Below are positions 27,301 through 34,011 of a stretch of 34,011 bases of DNA, in pieces. The stretch spans positions 1-34,011 of the forward strand of contig QGUY01000007.1 of assembly GCA_003242315.1 (NCBI GenBank). Reading direction: 5' to 3'. Both the position numbers and the translations under genes were made by a program. This stretch comes from Bacteroidota bacterium. Lineage in GTDB: Bacteria > Bacteroidota > Bacteroidia > Cytophagales > Cyclobacteriaceae. Position 1 is the stretch's first letter. Every line of letters starts with the position of its first letter. The notes beneath the pieces are model-generated. The model saw only the letters and a list, made by a program, of their open reading frames with translations. It ran no database searches and was not told the DNA's origin.

Positions 27301-27709
27301 TCCATACGTAATAGTTTCGTGCAGCGCTTGATGGCTTTTCTTTTTTCGCTCGCTTGAACCAGGGATGTTCGTCGGACGTGTGGTTCAGGATCAGTTCGAT
27401 GATGACGCGCATACCGCGGCGTTGGGCTTCCCGGAGGAAAGCGCGGAAGTCGGCCATCGTTCCATACTCCGGCGCCACTTCGCAATAGTCGGTTACATCG
27501 TAGCCGTCATCTCTTAGTGGCGAAGGATAGAACGGCAGTAACCAGATTGTATTGATGCCGAGGTCTTCGAGATAGTCAAGTTTCTGGATGAGGCCAGGGA
27601 AATCGCCAATGCCGTCACCGTTGCTGTCGTGAAAAGCACGCACGGACAGTTCATAGATGATGGCATCCTTGTACCAAAGCTTCCGACCGTTTTTCAGTTT
27701 GGCGCCCAT
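24365..27709 (-). CDS. treS: Trehalose synthase-maltokinase fusion (TreS-Mak), TreS nucleophile missing
   Basis: The 1114-residue protein joins a GH13_16 trehalose synthase domain (about 1-545) to a maltokinase (about 590-1100). TreS interconverts trehalose and maltose; maltokinase phosphorylates maltose to maltose 1-phosphate, the GlgE substrate. TreS landmarks: WYKDAIIYELSVRAF, NHTSDEHPWF, the acid/base in IAEANLWPED (Glu248) and NHDE (Asp314). The nucleophile motif, usually RLDAVPY, reads RLSSVPF at 204-210, so the catalytic Asp is Ser206 (codon TCG). The kinase has HGDYHLGQ (955-962) and DFEGEP (Asp974), both intact. ATG at 27709 is used; its A is the last base of the glgE stop codon. The isomerase activity is therefore doubtful, the kinase activity likely. 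Confidence 0.94.
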   Translation of the reverse strand: MGAKLKNGRKLWYKDAIIYELSVRAFHDSNGDGIGDFPGLIQKLDYLEDLGINTIWLLPFYPSPLRDDGYDVTDYCEVAPEYGTMADFRAFLREAQRRGMRVIIELILNHTSDEHPWFKRAKKEKPSSAARNYYVWSDDNTRYADARVLGSNTSNWTWDEEAGAYYWSRFGRYLPELNYDNPKVQIEMIRVADFWLKKGVDGFRLSSVPFLFEEEGTGCENLPQTHAFVRKLRAHMDKHYENRILIAEANLWPEDAASYFGEGDECHMAFHYPLMPRIFLSLRTEDNYPITDIISQTPEIPPEGQWALFLRNHDELGLEMVTEEEKDYLFKAYANDPGTKFNTGINRRLAPLLNNDRRKIELLHALLFSLPGSPVIYYGDEIGMGDNVYLGGRAGVRTPMQWDMNINAGFSSANPQKLYLPVNTDPVYRYESVNVRMQEENPSSLLHWIKHIIAVRKRILAFGRGSMKFLHSSNSKILCFVRTLESRHVIVVANLSQFSQSAVLDLSDFKNCDVTEAFSQNRFKSIGNGDYDITLGPYGYFWFEVDTSDIGARQEGDAELPELRADLTWERLLGNYNAVRTLERKILPLFIRKCRWFGGKARPIGGIRFHKTFPLRVEDETYHLAILEIQYVQGLPEFYFIPLGFVPADQLMEKAEYTVQAVVCRAELHATVGFVMDSSYIRPFRDYLFSSIQRDTQIKEGNAVLYFRSGLFSRHSKARDVESRLLKSDQSNTAIIYNDQYFLKFYRKIEPELNPEPEIIRFLTENTTFRNSPRFAGSIELRDETGGTYVFALMQEKVEHQGDAWVMTVDSVGRFYERVLVSPDRDNIPPLVDRPVLRFEESPLLIQTLIGRGFYERIARLGQRTAELHLALASKPDGDPAFAPEPFTANYQRSLYSSLRKLVRERFNMLRQALPELLPETRAVANKVLALEDDILDCFSEIYKTRIRAMKTRIHGDYHLGQVLFTGKDFIIIDFEGEPGFSFSERRLKKHPLKDVAGMMRSIHYAAFGKILLNENYREQDRGTLEAWAEQWQHYVARYYMGAYLERTGEKGFTNEHEVLIRTFLLEKAVYELGYELNGRPDWAIVPLRGILYHMTRYFKEQNKRPRTEKKVSK

Positions 27710-29670
27710 CACTGATAGGATTCGTGCATTTCGAGCTTGAACAGGTGAAAAGGCATCACGTACGGGTCAAGTTCCACGTAGTTCCACTCCTGTGTCCAGG
27801 TATAGTGTTCATCCGTGACAAGATCGTGAAGCTTGATGTTAATCGGCCATTGCAGCTTCAGCGCATCCATGGGTATTTGCACATAGCCCGAATGTCGGGC
27901 ATGCGGATCCAGGTTCACAACGATCAGGAAAATACTGTCGAGATCGTCAGTAGCTTTGAGGTAAGCAATGAGGTTTGGATTCTCAATGTTGAGGAAGCGA
28001 ACATTCCACGTCGACTGAAGGGCGGCGTGTTCCTTACGCGCCCTGTTGAGGATCGTAATAATGTCCGTCATCCGGTTCGTCTTCTTCCAGGCATAATGCT
28101 TAATCTCGTATTTCTCTGAATCGAGGTATTCCTCCTTTCCTTCCACCGGAACATTCTCGCAGAATTCGTACGGGGGACCATAGATGCCGTAATTCGAAGA
28201 TAGCGTGGCCGCGAGGGCCAGCCGTATGATGAAGATATTCTCACCCTGATGCTGCAGGTGATACGGGAGAATGTCCGGTGTATTCGGCCAGAAGTTGGGA
28301 CGGAAGTAATTGCGTAGCTCAGTGTTGACGAGCTCATTCATGTACTCCGTCAACTCGCTGCGCGTCACACGCCACGTGAAATAGGTATACGATTGCGTGA
28401 ACCCGACGCGGGCAAGCGCCGCCATCACCTTCGGCCGCGTGAATGCTTCCGACAGAAAGATGATGTCCTCATAGCGCTTATTCACTTCCGAAATAACCCA
28501 TTCCCAAAAACGTATGGGCTTGGTATGCGGATTATCGACACGAAATATCTTTACTCCCTGTTCTATCCAATAGAAAAACACTGAACGAAGTTCTTCCCAC
28601 AACGCCTTCCAGTCATCGGTTTCAAAATTAAACGGATAGATATCCTGATACTTTTTGGGTGGGTTTTCCGCGTATTGTATTGAGCCGTCAGGCCGCCTCC
28701 GAAACCATTGCGGATGTTCCTTAACATACGGATGGTCTGGCGCGCATTGAAACGCTATGTCCATCGCGATGTCGATACCGAGCTTTGAAGCGGCTTCGAT
28801 CAATGCGCGAAAGTCATCAAGAGTACCCAACTCCGGGTGAATGCTTTTGTGCCCGCCGTGTTTGCTCCCTATCGCCCACGGCGAACCAGGCTCTCCAGGT
28901 GTTGAACGCTCGGAATTGTTTTTCCCTTTCCGGTTGATTTCGCCGATGGGGTGTATTGGAGGCATGTACAGGACGTCAAACCCCATGGCATGAAGGCGCG
29001 GCAGGAGACGTATCACATCTCTGAACGTGCCGTGCCGTCCTCCTTCCAGCGCCGCAGACCGCGGAAACAGTTCATACCACGTGCTGAAATTGGCCTTCCG
29101 ATGTTCGACGCGTATGCGCAACTCCGGGGAATAGAGCGCGACATGTTGTTCGAGTGGATGGTTGTGAACGATGTCGGCAAATTCACGGCTCAATACCTGC
29201 GCTCGGACTTCGGCATGTTTCGAGACGTCAGCCATCAGAGCGACGAGCTCTGCTATCCGGGGAGAAGCGTCTTCCTTCGTTGCGGCGCGCAGGAGTTCGC
29301 CTCCTTCGAGCATTTCCGCAGCGGTGTCCACGCCTGCGGCTGCCTTCTTGCGAAAGCCGTCATACCACGTGTCCAGATGATCGATCCATGCTTTCACAGT
29401 GAAGACGTACATTCCCTTTTCGGAAGCCGTGAACGACGCCTTCCACCGATCGTTGTTCTCATGAATCATTTCCACGCGGGTCCACTCCTGCATGGACTCA
29501 TGGCGATACAACAGGACGGCCCGAATATGATCGTGGCCGTCAGCAATGATGTCGGCAGTTACTTCGACCTTTTCTCCTACTGTTCGCTTTGCGGGATAGC
29601 GGCCACCATCAACCGATGGTTGCACATTATTGATGAGAACCCGTACCCTTCCATCCACATCCGCAGTCAT
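27709..29670 (-). CDS. glgE: Alpha-1,4-glucan:maltose-1-phosphate maltosyltransferase (GlgE)
   Basis: The 653-residue GH13_3 enzyme extends alpha-1,4-glucan by transferring maltose from maltose 1-phosphate with release of phosphate. An N-terminal immunoglobulin-like domain (about 1-105) is followed by a helical insert typical of GlgE and the barrel. MPPIHPIGEINRKGKNN is the family fingerprint near residue 236. The nucleophile is in IFRVDNPHTKP (Asp379), the acid/base in FLSEAFTRPK (Glu408), and the C-terminal beta domain ends the protein. All catalytic residues are present. It starts 10 bp after the amylase stop codon and shares one base with the treS-maltokinase start (TGATG). Confidence 0.96.
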   Translation of the reverse strand: MTADVDGRVRVLINNVQPSVDGGRYPAKRTVGEKVEVTADIIADGHDHIRAVLLYRHESMQEWTRVEMIHENNDRWKASFTASEKGMYVFTVKAWIDHLDTWYDGFRKKAAAGVDTAAEMLEGGELLRAATKEDASPRIAELVALMADVSKHAEVRAQVLSREFADIVHNHPLEQHVALYSPELRIRVEHRKANFSTWYELFPRSAALEGGRHGTFRDVIRLLPRLHAMGFDVLYMPPIHPIGEINRKGKNNSERSTPGEPGSPWAIGSKHGGHKSIHPELGTLDDFRALIEAASKLGIDIAMDIAFQCAPDHPYVKEHPQWFRRRPDGSIQYAENPPKKYQDIYPFNFETDDWKALWEELRSVFFYWIEQGVKIFRVDNPHTKPIRFWEWVISEVNKRYEDIIFLSEAFTRPKVMAALARVGFTQSYTYFTWRVTRSELTEYMNELVNTELRNYFRPNFWPNTPDILPYHLQHQGENIFIIRLALAATLSSNYGIYGPPYEFCENVPVEGKEEYLDSEKYEIKHYAWKKTNRMTDIITILNRARKEHAALQSTWNVRFLNIENPNLIAYLKATDDLDSIFLIVVNLDPHARHSGYVQIPMDALKLQWPINIKLHDLVTDEHYTWTQEWNYVELDPYVMPFHLFKLEMHESYQ

Positions 29671-29680
29671 GCGTTGCGCG

Positions 29681-31465
29681 TTATTTGATTTTGAAAATGA
29701 AACAACTGTAGGGCTTCATGAGCAATTCAAAGCTCATATTCTCATCGAATCCAACCTCTACTTCTCTCCACAAAAGATCGCGCGCAATGTACACTGCTTC
29801 TTCATCCAATCCGGCAGCATCGGCTACTTCTGGTGGTATCTGAAACCGCACCGTCTTGGGTTCGCTGTTGAAGCTGTTTATCACCAGCATTTTTTCATCC
29901 GCGGCCACGCGCATGAACGCGTGTATATCCGGAGTGATGTTACCCTTGCTTACGTTATACGCGGTGATGTCGTAATACTCACCCGATGTAAATGCAGGGT
30001 TAGACCCTGCCAGGCTGAGAAGGTCCGTGTAGAACATGCGTAGTTGTTTTTGTTCAAGTGAAAGAAGGCCGCCGTCAAACGCACCGCCGTTCATCCACTT
30101 TTGGTGCTCAGGTACACCCCAGTAATCGTATATCGTTGTGCGGCCATCTTCTCCGGAGAAGCCTTCATCCCCCGCACCCGGCTCACCAACCTCCTGTCCG
30201 AAATAAATCATCACAGGACCCCGATCAATGGTCGCGCTGATCACCATGGCGGGACATCCTTTCCATATGTCGCCCGCAAAGAACCTCGAAGCCAATCGTT
30301 GCTCATCGTGGTTCTCCATAAAGTGGAGCATATTGTGATTGATGCCTTTTAGCCGTTGTTGAATTCCGTCTATTGCGACGGTACTGCCCTTTCCGCCCAC
30401 CAGATTGCGGAGCGTGTCGTACAGGAGGACCTTGTCGTAAAGAAAATCAAAGCCACCCTGACTCAGATAGTCTTTGTATTGATCGGGGTTGTAGATCTCG
30501 GCAATGAACACAACTTCAGGATTCACTTCCTTCACCTGTGGTATCACCCAGTTCCAAAATTCCACGGGAACCATTTCAGCCATGTCGCACCGGAAGCCAT
30601 CTACCTTCTTATTGGCCCAAAAGACCAGGACGTCCTTCATTTTGTTCCAGGTATCCGGCACAGGATCGAATGACTTTGCGCCTCCACCCTGAATGTCCAC
30701 ACCATAATTAAGCTTCACCGCTTCGAACCAATCGTCAACCGATGGATCGGGGCGGAATTGGTTATTCGCTGTCACCTTCGCCGGCGATTCGGTGTAATGA
30801 CCTTGCATGCCGGGCGGCAAAGTTCTGCGAGGGGGTACGAATGATGTTGCCGGCAAGTAATAGAAGTTGTTGTTAGGACGATATGCCACAGTGGGATCAT
30901 CGTCTTCGCCAAAGTCGCGCACACCTTCAGGTTTGTTGTCGGAGCGATAAGCACGCGCGACGTGATTCGGCACAAAGTCGATGATAACTTTAAGCCCCGC
31001 CGCGTGTGTACGCGCCACGAGCGCTTCAAACTCCTTCATCCGATCGGGAACGCTGACCGCGAGATCGGGATCGACGTCATAGTAATCGCGAATGGATTAT
31101 GGAGATCCGGCGATACCTTTGACGACGGCCGGGTCGTCGGCTGGAATGCCGAACGAGGAATAGTCGGAAAGCGTGGCATGCTCCAGTACACCCGTATACC
31201 ATACGTGGGTGACGCCCATTTCGCGAAGGGCAACGAGGGCCGTGTCAGTGATATCGTTGAATTTTCCAACGCCATTCACCTCCCGCGTACCGTATTTCTG
31301 ATTGACTTGTGTCTTGTTTCCGAAAAGGCGGGGCAGCATTTGATAGATAATCATCCTTCCGGGCGGTTTCGGTGTATTCACAGGCGGAATTCTTTCCTTA
31401 GGTGAAGAACAGAATGTGAACAAAATTGGAAGACATAGACCTAGCAGCAGTACTGATCTTTTCAT
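29681..31465 (-). pseudogene. Alpha-amylase family (GH13) gene interrupted by an in-frame TAA
   Basis: One continuous reading frame of 594 codons is broken only by a TAA at 31097-31099 (codon 123). Before it is an N-terminal secretion signal (MKRSVLLLGLCLPILFTFCSS, possibly lipoprotein but with an unusual Phe before the Cys) and the start of the barrel. After it the protein goes on as SIRDYYDVDPDL, exactly where GH13 proteins read SPYAIRDYYDV; the lost residue was probably Tyr. Downstream, VDGFRCDMAEM (nucleophile), VVFIAEIYN (acid/base) and MENHDEQR are intact. An internal ATG at 31039 could give a 452-residue product without export signal and without the first barrel strands. A sequencing error is possible. 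It is the first gene of the glgE operon. Confidence 0.85.
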
Positions 31466-31514
31466 GAATACCCGATTTATTTTGAGCCGTTTTGTGAGGT
31501 TAACCCCGCCCCCA

Positions 31515-31534
31515 TGACATCCCGCGGAATGTCA
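31515..31534. promoter_or_regulatory. 20-bp near-perfect palindrome upstream of the glucan operon
   Basis: TGACATCCCGCGGAATGTCA is symmetrical except for one base pair, with CCGCGG at its centre. It lies 50 bp before the amylase start codon, the head of the operon, and is a candidate operator. No regulator gene adjoins it in the window. Confidence 0.5.
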
Positions 31535-31598
31535 CGACCCTGCAAACGATACCAATGGTCAGGGATCGATGTGCCTTCAATTTAGAAATTTGGTAAGG

Positions 31599-31631
31599 AA
31601 AAAAAAGCCCTCGGCGACCGAATAAAATGGC
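31599..31631 (-). terminator. Intrinsic terminator after the TMEM220-like gene
   Basis: Read on the minus strand: GCC-ATTTTA-TTCGG-TCG-CCGA-GGGC followed by eight T. The inner stem TCGG/CCGA is capped by an outer GCC/GGC pair. It starts 12 bp after the TMEM220-like stop codon and would separate that gene from the glucan operon. Confidence 0.6.
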
Positions 31632-31643
31632 TGATAAAAATCA

Positions 31644-32012
31644 TCAAACTTGCGATCGTTTCCAGCGCACAAGATGCATGGCAAGCACCGCGACACAGAT
31701 CAGCAAGCCAAGGAATTCGCGCGACTCTTCAATGTAGGGATACTGCATTTTCGCAATATCGTCAAACAGCAGGCTTCTGTCGTCGCTTTTCATCCATTCC
31801 TGTACGCCGGGAAAAAAAGACACTGCATAGGCAATGAGAATCACGGCCAGTACCGCAGTGGCTTTGGGCATAAACACCTTGAACGCCGCGAGCACACACG
31901 ACGCTGCCAGCAATCCGTAGATCACGATCCATATCAACGGATCGGGATCATTTACCTGGACGAAGGCGAAGATCACGAACATGACAGCGAGAATGAGATT
32001 GAAAATGCGCAT
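31644..32012 (-). CDS. TMEM220-family membrane protein
   Basis: The 122-residue protein matches the transmembrane 220 family: MRIFNLILAVMFVIFAFVQVNDPDPLIW at the N-terminus, with the diagnostic FVQVNDPDP motif at about residues 17-25. Four hydrophobic helices can be seen (about 3-20, 26-44, 50-67 and 97-114). The family occurs in animals and many bacteria and has no known function. Terminators flank it on both sides, so it is probably transcribed alone. Confidence 0.88.
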   Translation of the reverse strand: MRIFNLILAVMFVIFAFVQVNDPDPLIWIVIYGLLAASCVLAAFKVFMPKATAVLAVILIAYAVSFFPGVQEWMKSDDRSLLFDDIAKMQYPYIEESREFLGLLICVAVLAMHLVRWKRSQV

Positions 32013-32038
32013 GATGTTGCTTTGAGTTACGTGTTAAT

Positions 32039-32062
32039 AAAAAAATGCCACACAAGGTGGCA
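32039..32062 (-). terminator. Intrinsic terminator after the TIM-barrel gene
   Basis: On the minus strand the perfect 6-bp stem TGCCAC / GTGGCA (loop 5 nt) is followed by seven T. On the plus strand it is followed by five T as well, so it could work in both directions. It lies 25 bp after the stop codon of the Tat-exported protein. Confidence 0.75.
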
Positions 32063-32087
32063 CTTTTTCATTTTTATGCCTTAGGAA

Positions 32088-32936
32088 TCAAAGCATCTTT
32101 TTCAAGTTCTCGATGCAGATCCTTGCACTTTCGATGGACGGCCTGGTGAAGAACTCCTGCTCTACATAAAAGTGTTTCATTCCGGATAACTTAGCCTGCG
32201 CAAAGATTGCCTTGAAGTCAATGGCTCCGTTGCCGACTTCCGTGTTTCGCGAAGGCACTTCTTTGTCCTGATCCTTAACATGCCATTGCTCGAAGCGCTT
32301 AGGATATTTCTTGAAATACGCGATCGGATCATATCCTGCCGCAATTACCCAATAAAGATCCATCTCCATGCTCACGAGCTTGGGATCGAGTTCTTCAAGC
32401 ATGACATCGAAGAGCAACTTGCCATTTCCGGCATCCTTGAATTCGAAGTCGTGATTATGATACCCGATCTTCATGCCATACTGCTTGCAGATCTCGCCGC
32501 CCTTGTTGATGGCTTCGCATACGCGCTTGATGCCATCAAGGGTGCGATCCTGTTCGGGAAGCCAGGGCACGCAGGCATACGACTGACCCAGCGATTTCGC
32601 ATCGGCCACCGTACGTTCCCAGTCGTTCCGGACGAGGTCGATACCGAAGTGCCCGCTGACTGTTTGCATCCCAAGCGCCTTCACTTCATTGCCAAATTCG
32701 GCAACGGTGAGGCCAAATAACTTTCCGTCGCTGTAGCCGAACGTTTCAAGTTCGGTGTATCCGAACGACGCCAGTTGTCGCAAAATGCCTTTCGGATCGT
32801 TGTTGATAACGTCCTTAAGTGTATAGAGCTGAATTCCGATCCTGTGCTTCTTCGCTGCAGTTTCCCCCAAAGCGGGCACGGCAAGCATACCCGCCACGGC
32901 AGCAGCAGAGGCGTGGATAAATTCTCTTCGTCTCAT
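32088..32936 (-). CDS. Tat-exported sugar phosphate isomerase/epimerase-like TIM barrel protein
   Basis: The 282-residue protein begins with a twin-arginine signal (MRRREFIHASAAAVAGMLAVPALG). A xylose isomerase-like TIM barrel follows, starting HRIGIQLYTLKDVI. Likely metal ligands sit in the usual strands: MEMDLYW (Asp), GYHNHDFEF (His) and the late FYVEQEF (Glu). The fold is that of IolE-like and sugar-epimerase-like enzymes. Export after folding suggests that a metal cofactor is loaded in the cytoplasm. The substrate cannot be deduced. It lies 36 bp after the cytochrome c gene on the same strand, which ties it to periplasmic electron transfer, for example oxidation of sugars to keto-sugars. 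Confidence 0.88.
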   Translation of the reverse strand: MRRREFIHASAAAVAGMLAVPALGETAAKKHRIGIQLYTLKDVINNDPKGILRQLASFGYTELETFGYSDGKLFGLTVAEFGNEVKALGMQTVSGHFGIDLVRNDWERTVADAKSLGQSYACVPWLPEQDRTLDGIKRVCEAINKGGEICKQYGMKIGYHNHDFEFKDAGNGKLLFDVMLEELDPKLVSMEMDLYWVIAAGYDPIAYFKKYPKRFEQWHVKDQDKEVPSRNTEVGNGAIDFKAIFAQAKLSGMKHFYVEQEFFTRPSIESARICIENLKKML

Positions 32937-32972
32937 GGTGGTTGTGGTTTTAGGTTGTTGAACTCCCAGGAA

Positions 32973-33479
32973 TCACTTCTCCGTCTCACCATCCAAAGAC
33001 AGCACGTAGCGTGCCATCTTTTCGGCATCTTCCTGGCTCAGGTTAGGATGCGGGTTCATCATGATCTCACCCCACACACCACTTCCTCCTTCAATAATCT
33101 TCTTTGCCAGCATCTTTACATTAGCCTCTGTAAACTCATACTTTTTCGCAACTTCAGTGTGTGCAGGGCCAATGATCTTGTTTGTTGGATGGTGGCAGGT
33201 CTTGCAGTCGTTGGCATCTACCAGAGCCTGTCCTTCAGCAATTGCCCCATCTGTGGCAGCGGGTGCCACTGTATCATTCTGTGCGGCTGCCTGCGGTGCC
33301 GAATCACCGGACTGGGGTTGTTCCTTTTCATTGCCGGGTATTTCGTATTCGCCGTAGGCATCGTCAGTTTTCGCTTCTTCCTTCTTACCACCTCCACATG
33401 ATGTCAGCAGTGATGCAGACATTGAGAGTACCAGGGCAGCTGCTATTAAACGTTTCATAGTCATGATTATACTTTTCAT
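32973..33479 (-). CDS. Lipoprotein cytochrome c (class I, c551/c552-like)
   Basis: The 168-residue protein starts with a lipoprotein signal (lipobox LTSC, Cys28), then an acidic Pro/Gln/Ala-rich linker of about 50 residues, then a small monohaem cytochrome c domain. The haem motif CKTCH is at residues 92-96 and the probable sixth ligand Met at 140 or 141 (GEIMMNPHPNLS); the final helix is DAEKMARYVLSL. It should be membrane-anchored on the periplasmic side and shuttle electrons. The start codon overlaps the stop of the upstream isomerase gene (ATGA), which favours this Met over the ones 5 and 7 residues later. It sits between two TIM-barrel sugar isomerase-like genes. Confidence 0.93.
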   Translation of the reverse strand: MKSIIMTMKRLIAAALVLSMSASLLTSCGGGKKEEAKTDDAYGEYEIPGNEKEQPQSGDSAPQAAAQNDTVAPAATDGAIAEGQALVDANDCKTCHHPTNKIIGPAHTEVAKKYEFTEANVKMLAKKIIEGGSGVWGEIMMNPHPNLSQEDAEKMARYVLSLDGETEK

Positions 33480-34011
33480 TTAGTGAGTCCTAAAACACGC
33501 CGGTTGAGTTTCTGATCAATGCCAGCGGACGCAAAGTCGTCAAAGGCTTTTTCAGTAACGCGGATGATGTGATCTCTGATGAAGGGGGCGCCTTCCGCGG
33601 CACCCTGTTCGGGATGTTTGATACAGCATTCCCATTCGAGAACAGCCCATCCATCGTAATCGTATTGCGCGAGCTTCGAGAAGATCGCCTGGAAGTCGAC
33701 CTGGCCATCGCCAAGCGAACGGAATCTACCCGGGCGATTTATCCAATCCTGGTAGCCACCGTATACACCGCTCTTACCTGTAGGATTCAGTTCCGCATCC
33801 TTGACATGGAACATCTTGATAAACTCATGGTAGAAGTCGATGTACTGGAGGTAATCCAGGTGCTGCAGCACAAAGTGGCTCGGGTCATAGAGAATATTAG
33901 CACGAGGGTGCTTGCCTGTAGCTTCCCAGAAGCGCTCAAAGGTCACACCATCGTGAAGGTCTTCACCCGGGTGAATTTCAAAACAAAAACAAAAAACACC
34001 TTTTGCGAACA
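33476..34011 (-). CDS. Sugar phosphate isomerase/epimerase-like protein, partial (N-terminus outside window)
   Basis: The frame runs off the right end of the window; 177 C-terminal residues are visible, beginning FAKGVFCFCFEIHPGED. The xylose isomerase-like TIM barrel (IolE/epimerase type) is shown by ILYDPSHFV, MFHVKDAELNP, RFRSLGDGQVDF and AVLEWECC, which carry the likely metal ligands (Asp, His, Glu). Export cannot be judged without the N-terminus. It overlaps the cytochrome c gene by 4 nt, so the two are translationally coupled. It is clearly different in sequence from the TIM-barrel protein at 32088-32936. Confidence 0.88.
   Translation of the reverse strand, partial: FAKGVFCFCFEIHPGEDLHDGVTFERFWEATGKHPRANILYDPSHFVLQHLDYLQYIDFYHEFIKMFHVKDAELNPTGKSGVYGGYQDWINRPGRFRSLGDGQVDFQAIFSKLAQYDYDGWAVLEWECCIKHPEQGAAEGAPFIRDHIIRVTEKAFDDFASAGIDQKLNRRVLGLTK

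Noticed and set aside
31036-31275. Frameshift as the cause of the amylase split
   Set aside because: The parts before and after the stop are in the same frame (starts 426 bases apart) and the protein pattern continues directly across the TAA, so it is a nonsense codon, not an indel.

Overview
The window looks like chromosomal DNA of a Bacteroidota bacterium, most likely of the order Cytophagales. The evidence is a short primary sigma factor without region 1.1, promoters of the TTTG / TAnnTTTG type (a clear one precedes tRNA-Met), a bacillithiol gene (bshB1), a START-like SRPBCC protein and a TMEM220-family protein. The assignment is inference from gene content; no marker was searched.

Layout. 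(1) 24-1952: an ArsR repressor and a tandem-SRPBCC protein in a two-gene operon read leftward. A perfect 20-bp palindrome lies in its promoter, followed by about 670 bp of non-coding DNA full of short repeats and bounded by an inverted repeat. (2) 1953-12310: mostly leftward housekeeping genes: a DUF349 protein and AlgH, then pdxH (rightward), bshB1 with trxB, rpoD, pnp with rpsO, and an LptF/LptG permease. (3) 12311-12753: a tRNA-Met(CAT) gene with a well-formed promoter inside a dyad, beside a 5'-truncated altered copy of the same tRNA. (4) 12754-15910: a START-like protein, a class A penicillin-binding protein and a YtxH protein. (5) 16178-19937: a rightward glycolytic entry cluster, pgi - pfkA - ROK glucokinase. 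(6) 19934-31465: a tightly packed leftward alpha-glucan operon, in transcription order alpha-amylase, glgE, treS-maltokinase fusion, glgB, GH57 protein. (7) 31644-34011: a TMEM220-like membrane protein, a Tat-exported TIM-barrel sugar isomerase-like protein, a lipoprotein cytochrome c and a second, partial, TIM-barrel protein.

How the genes fit together. Regions 5 and 6 converge and their stop codons overlap. One side sends glucose into glycolysis (glucokinase, Pgi, PfkA). The other builds and reworks alpha-glucan through maltose-1-phosphate (maltokinase, GlgE, GlgB), with a GH57 enzyme and an amylase for turnover.

Three protein-level anomalies stand out. The trehalose synthase domain of the TreS-maltokinase fusion has Ser where the GH13 catalytic nucleophile Asp belongs, while its other catalytic residues and the maltokinase motifs are intact. 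The first gene of the same operon, the amylase, is split by an in-frame TAA. PfkA has GGNG where GGDG is usual. Together the first two raise the question of where maltose for the GlgE pathway comes from in this organism.
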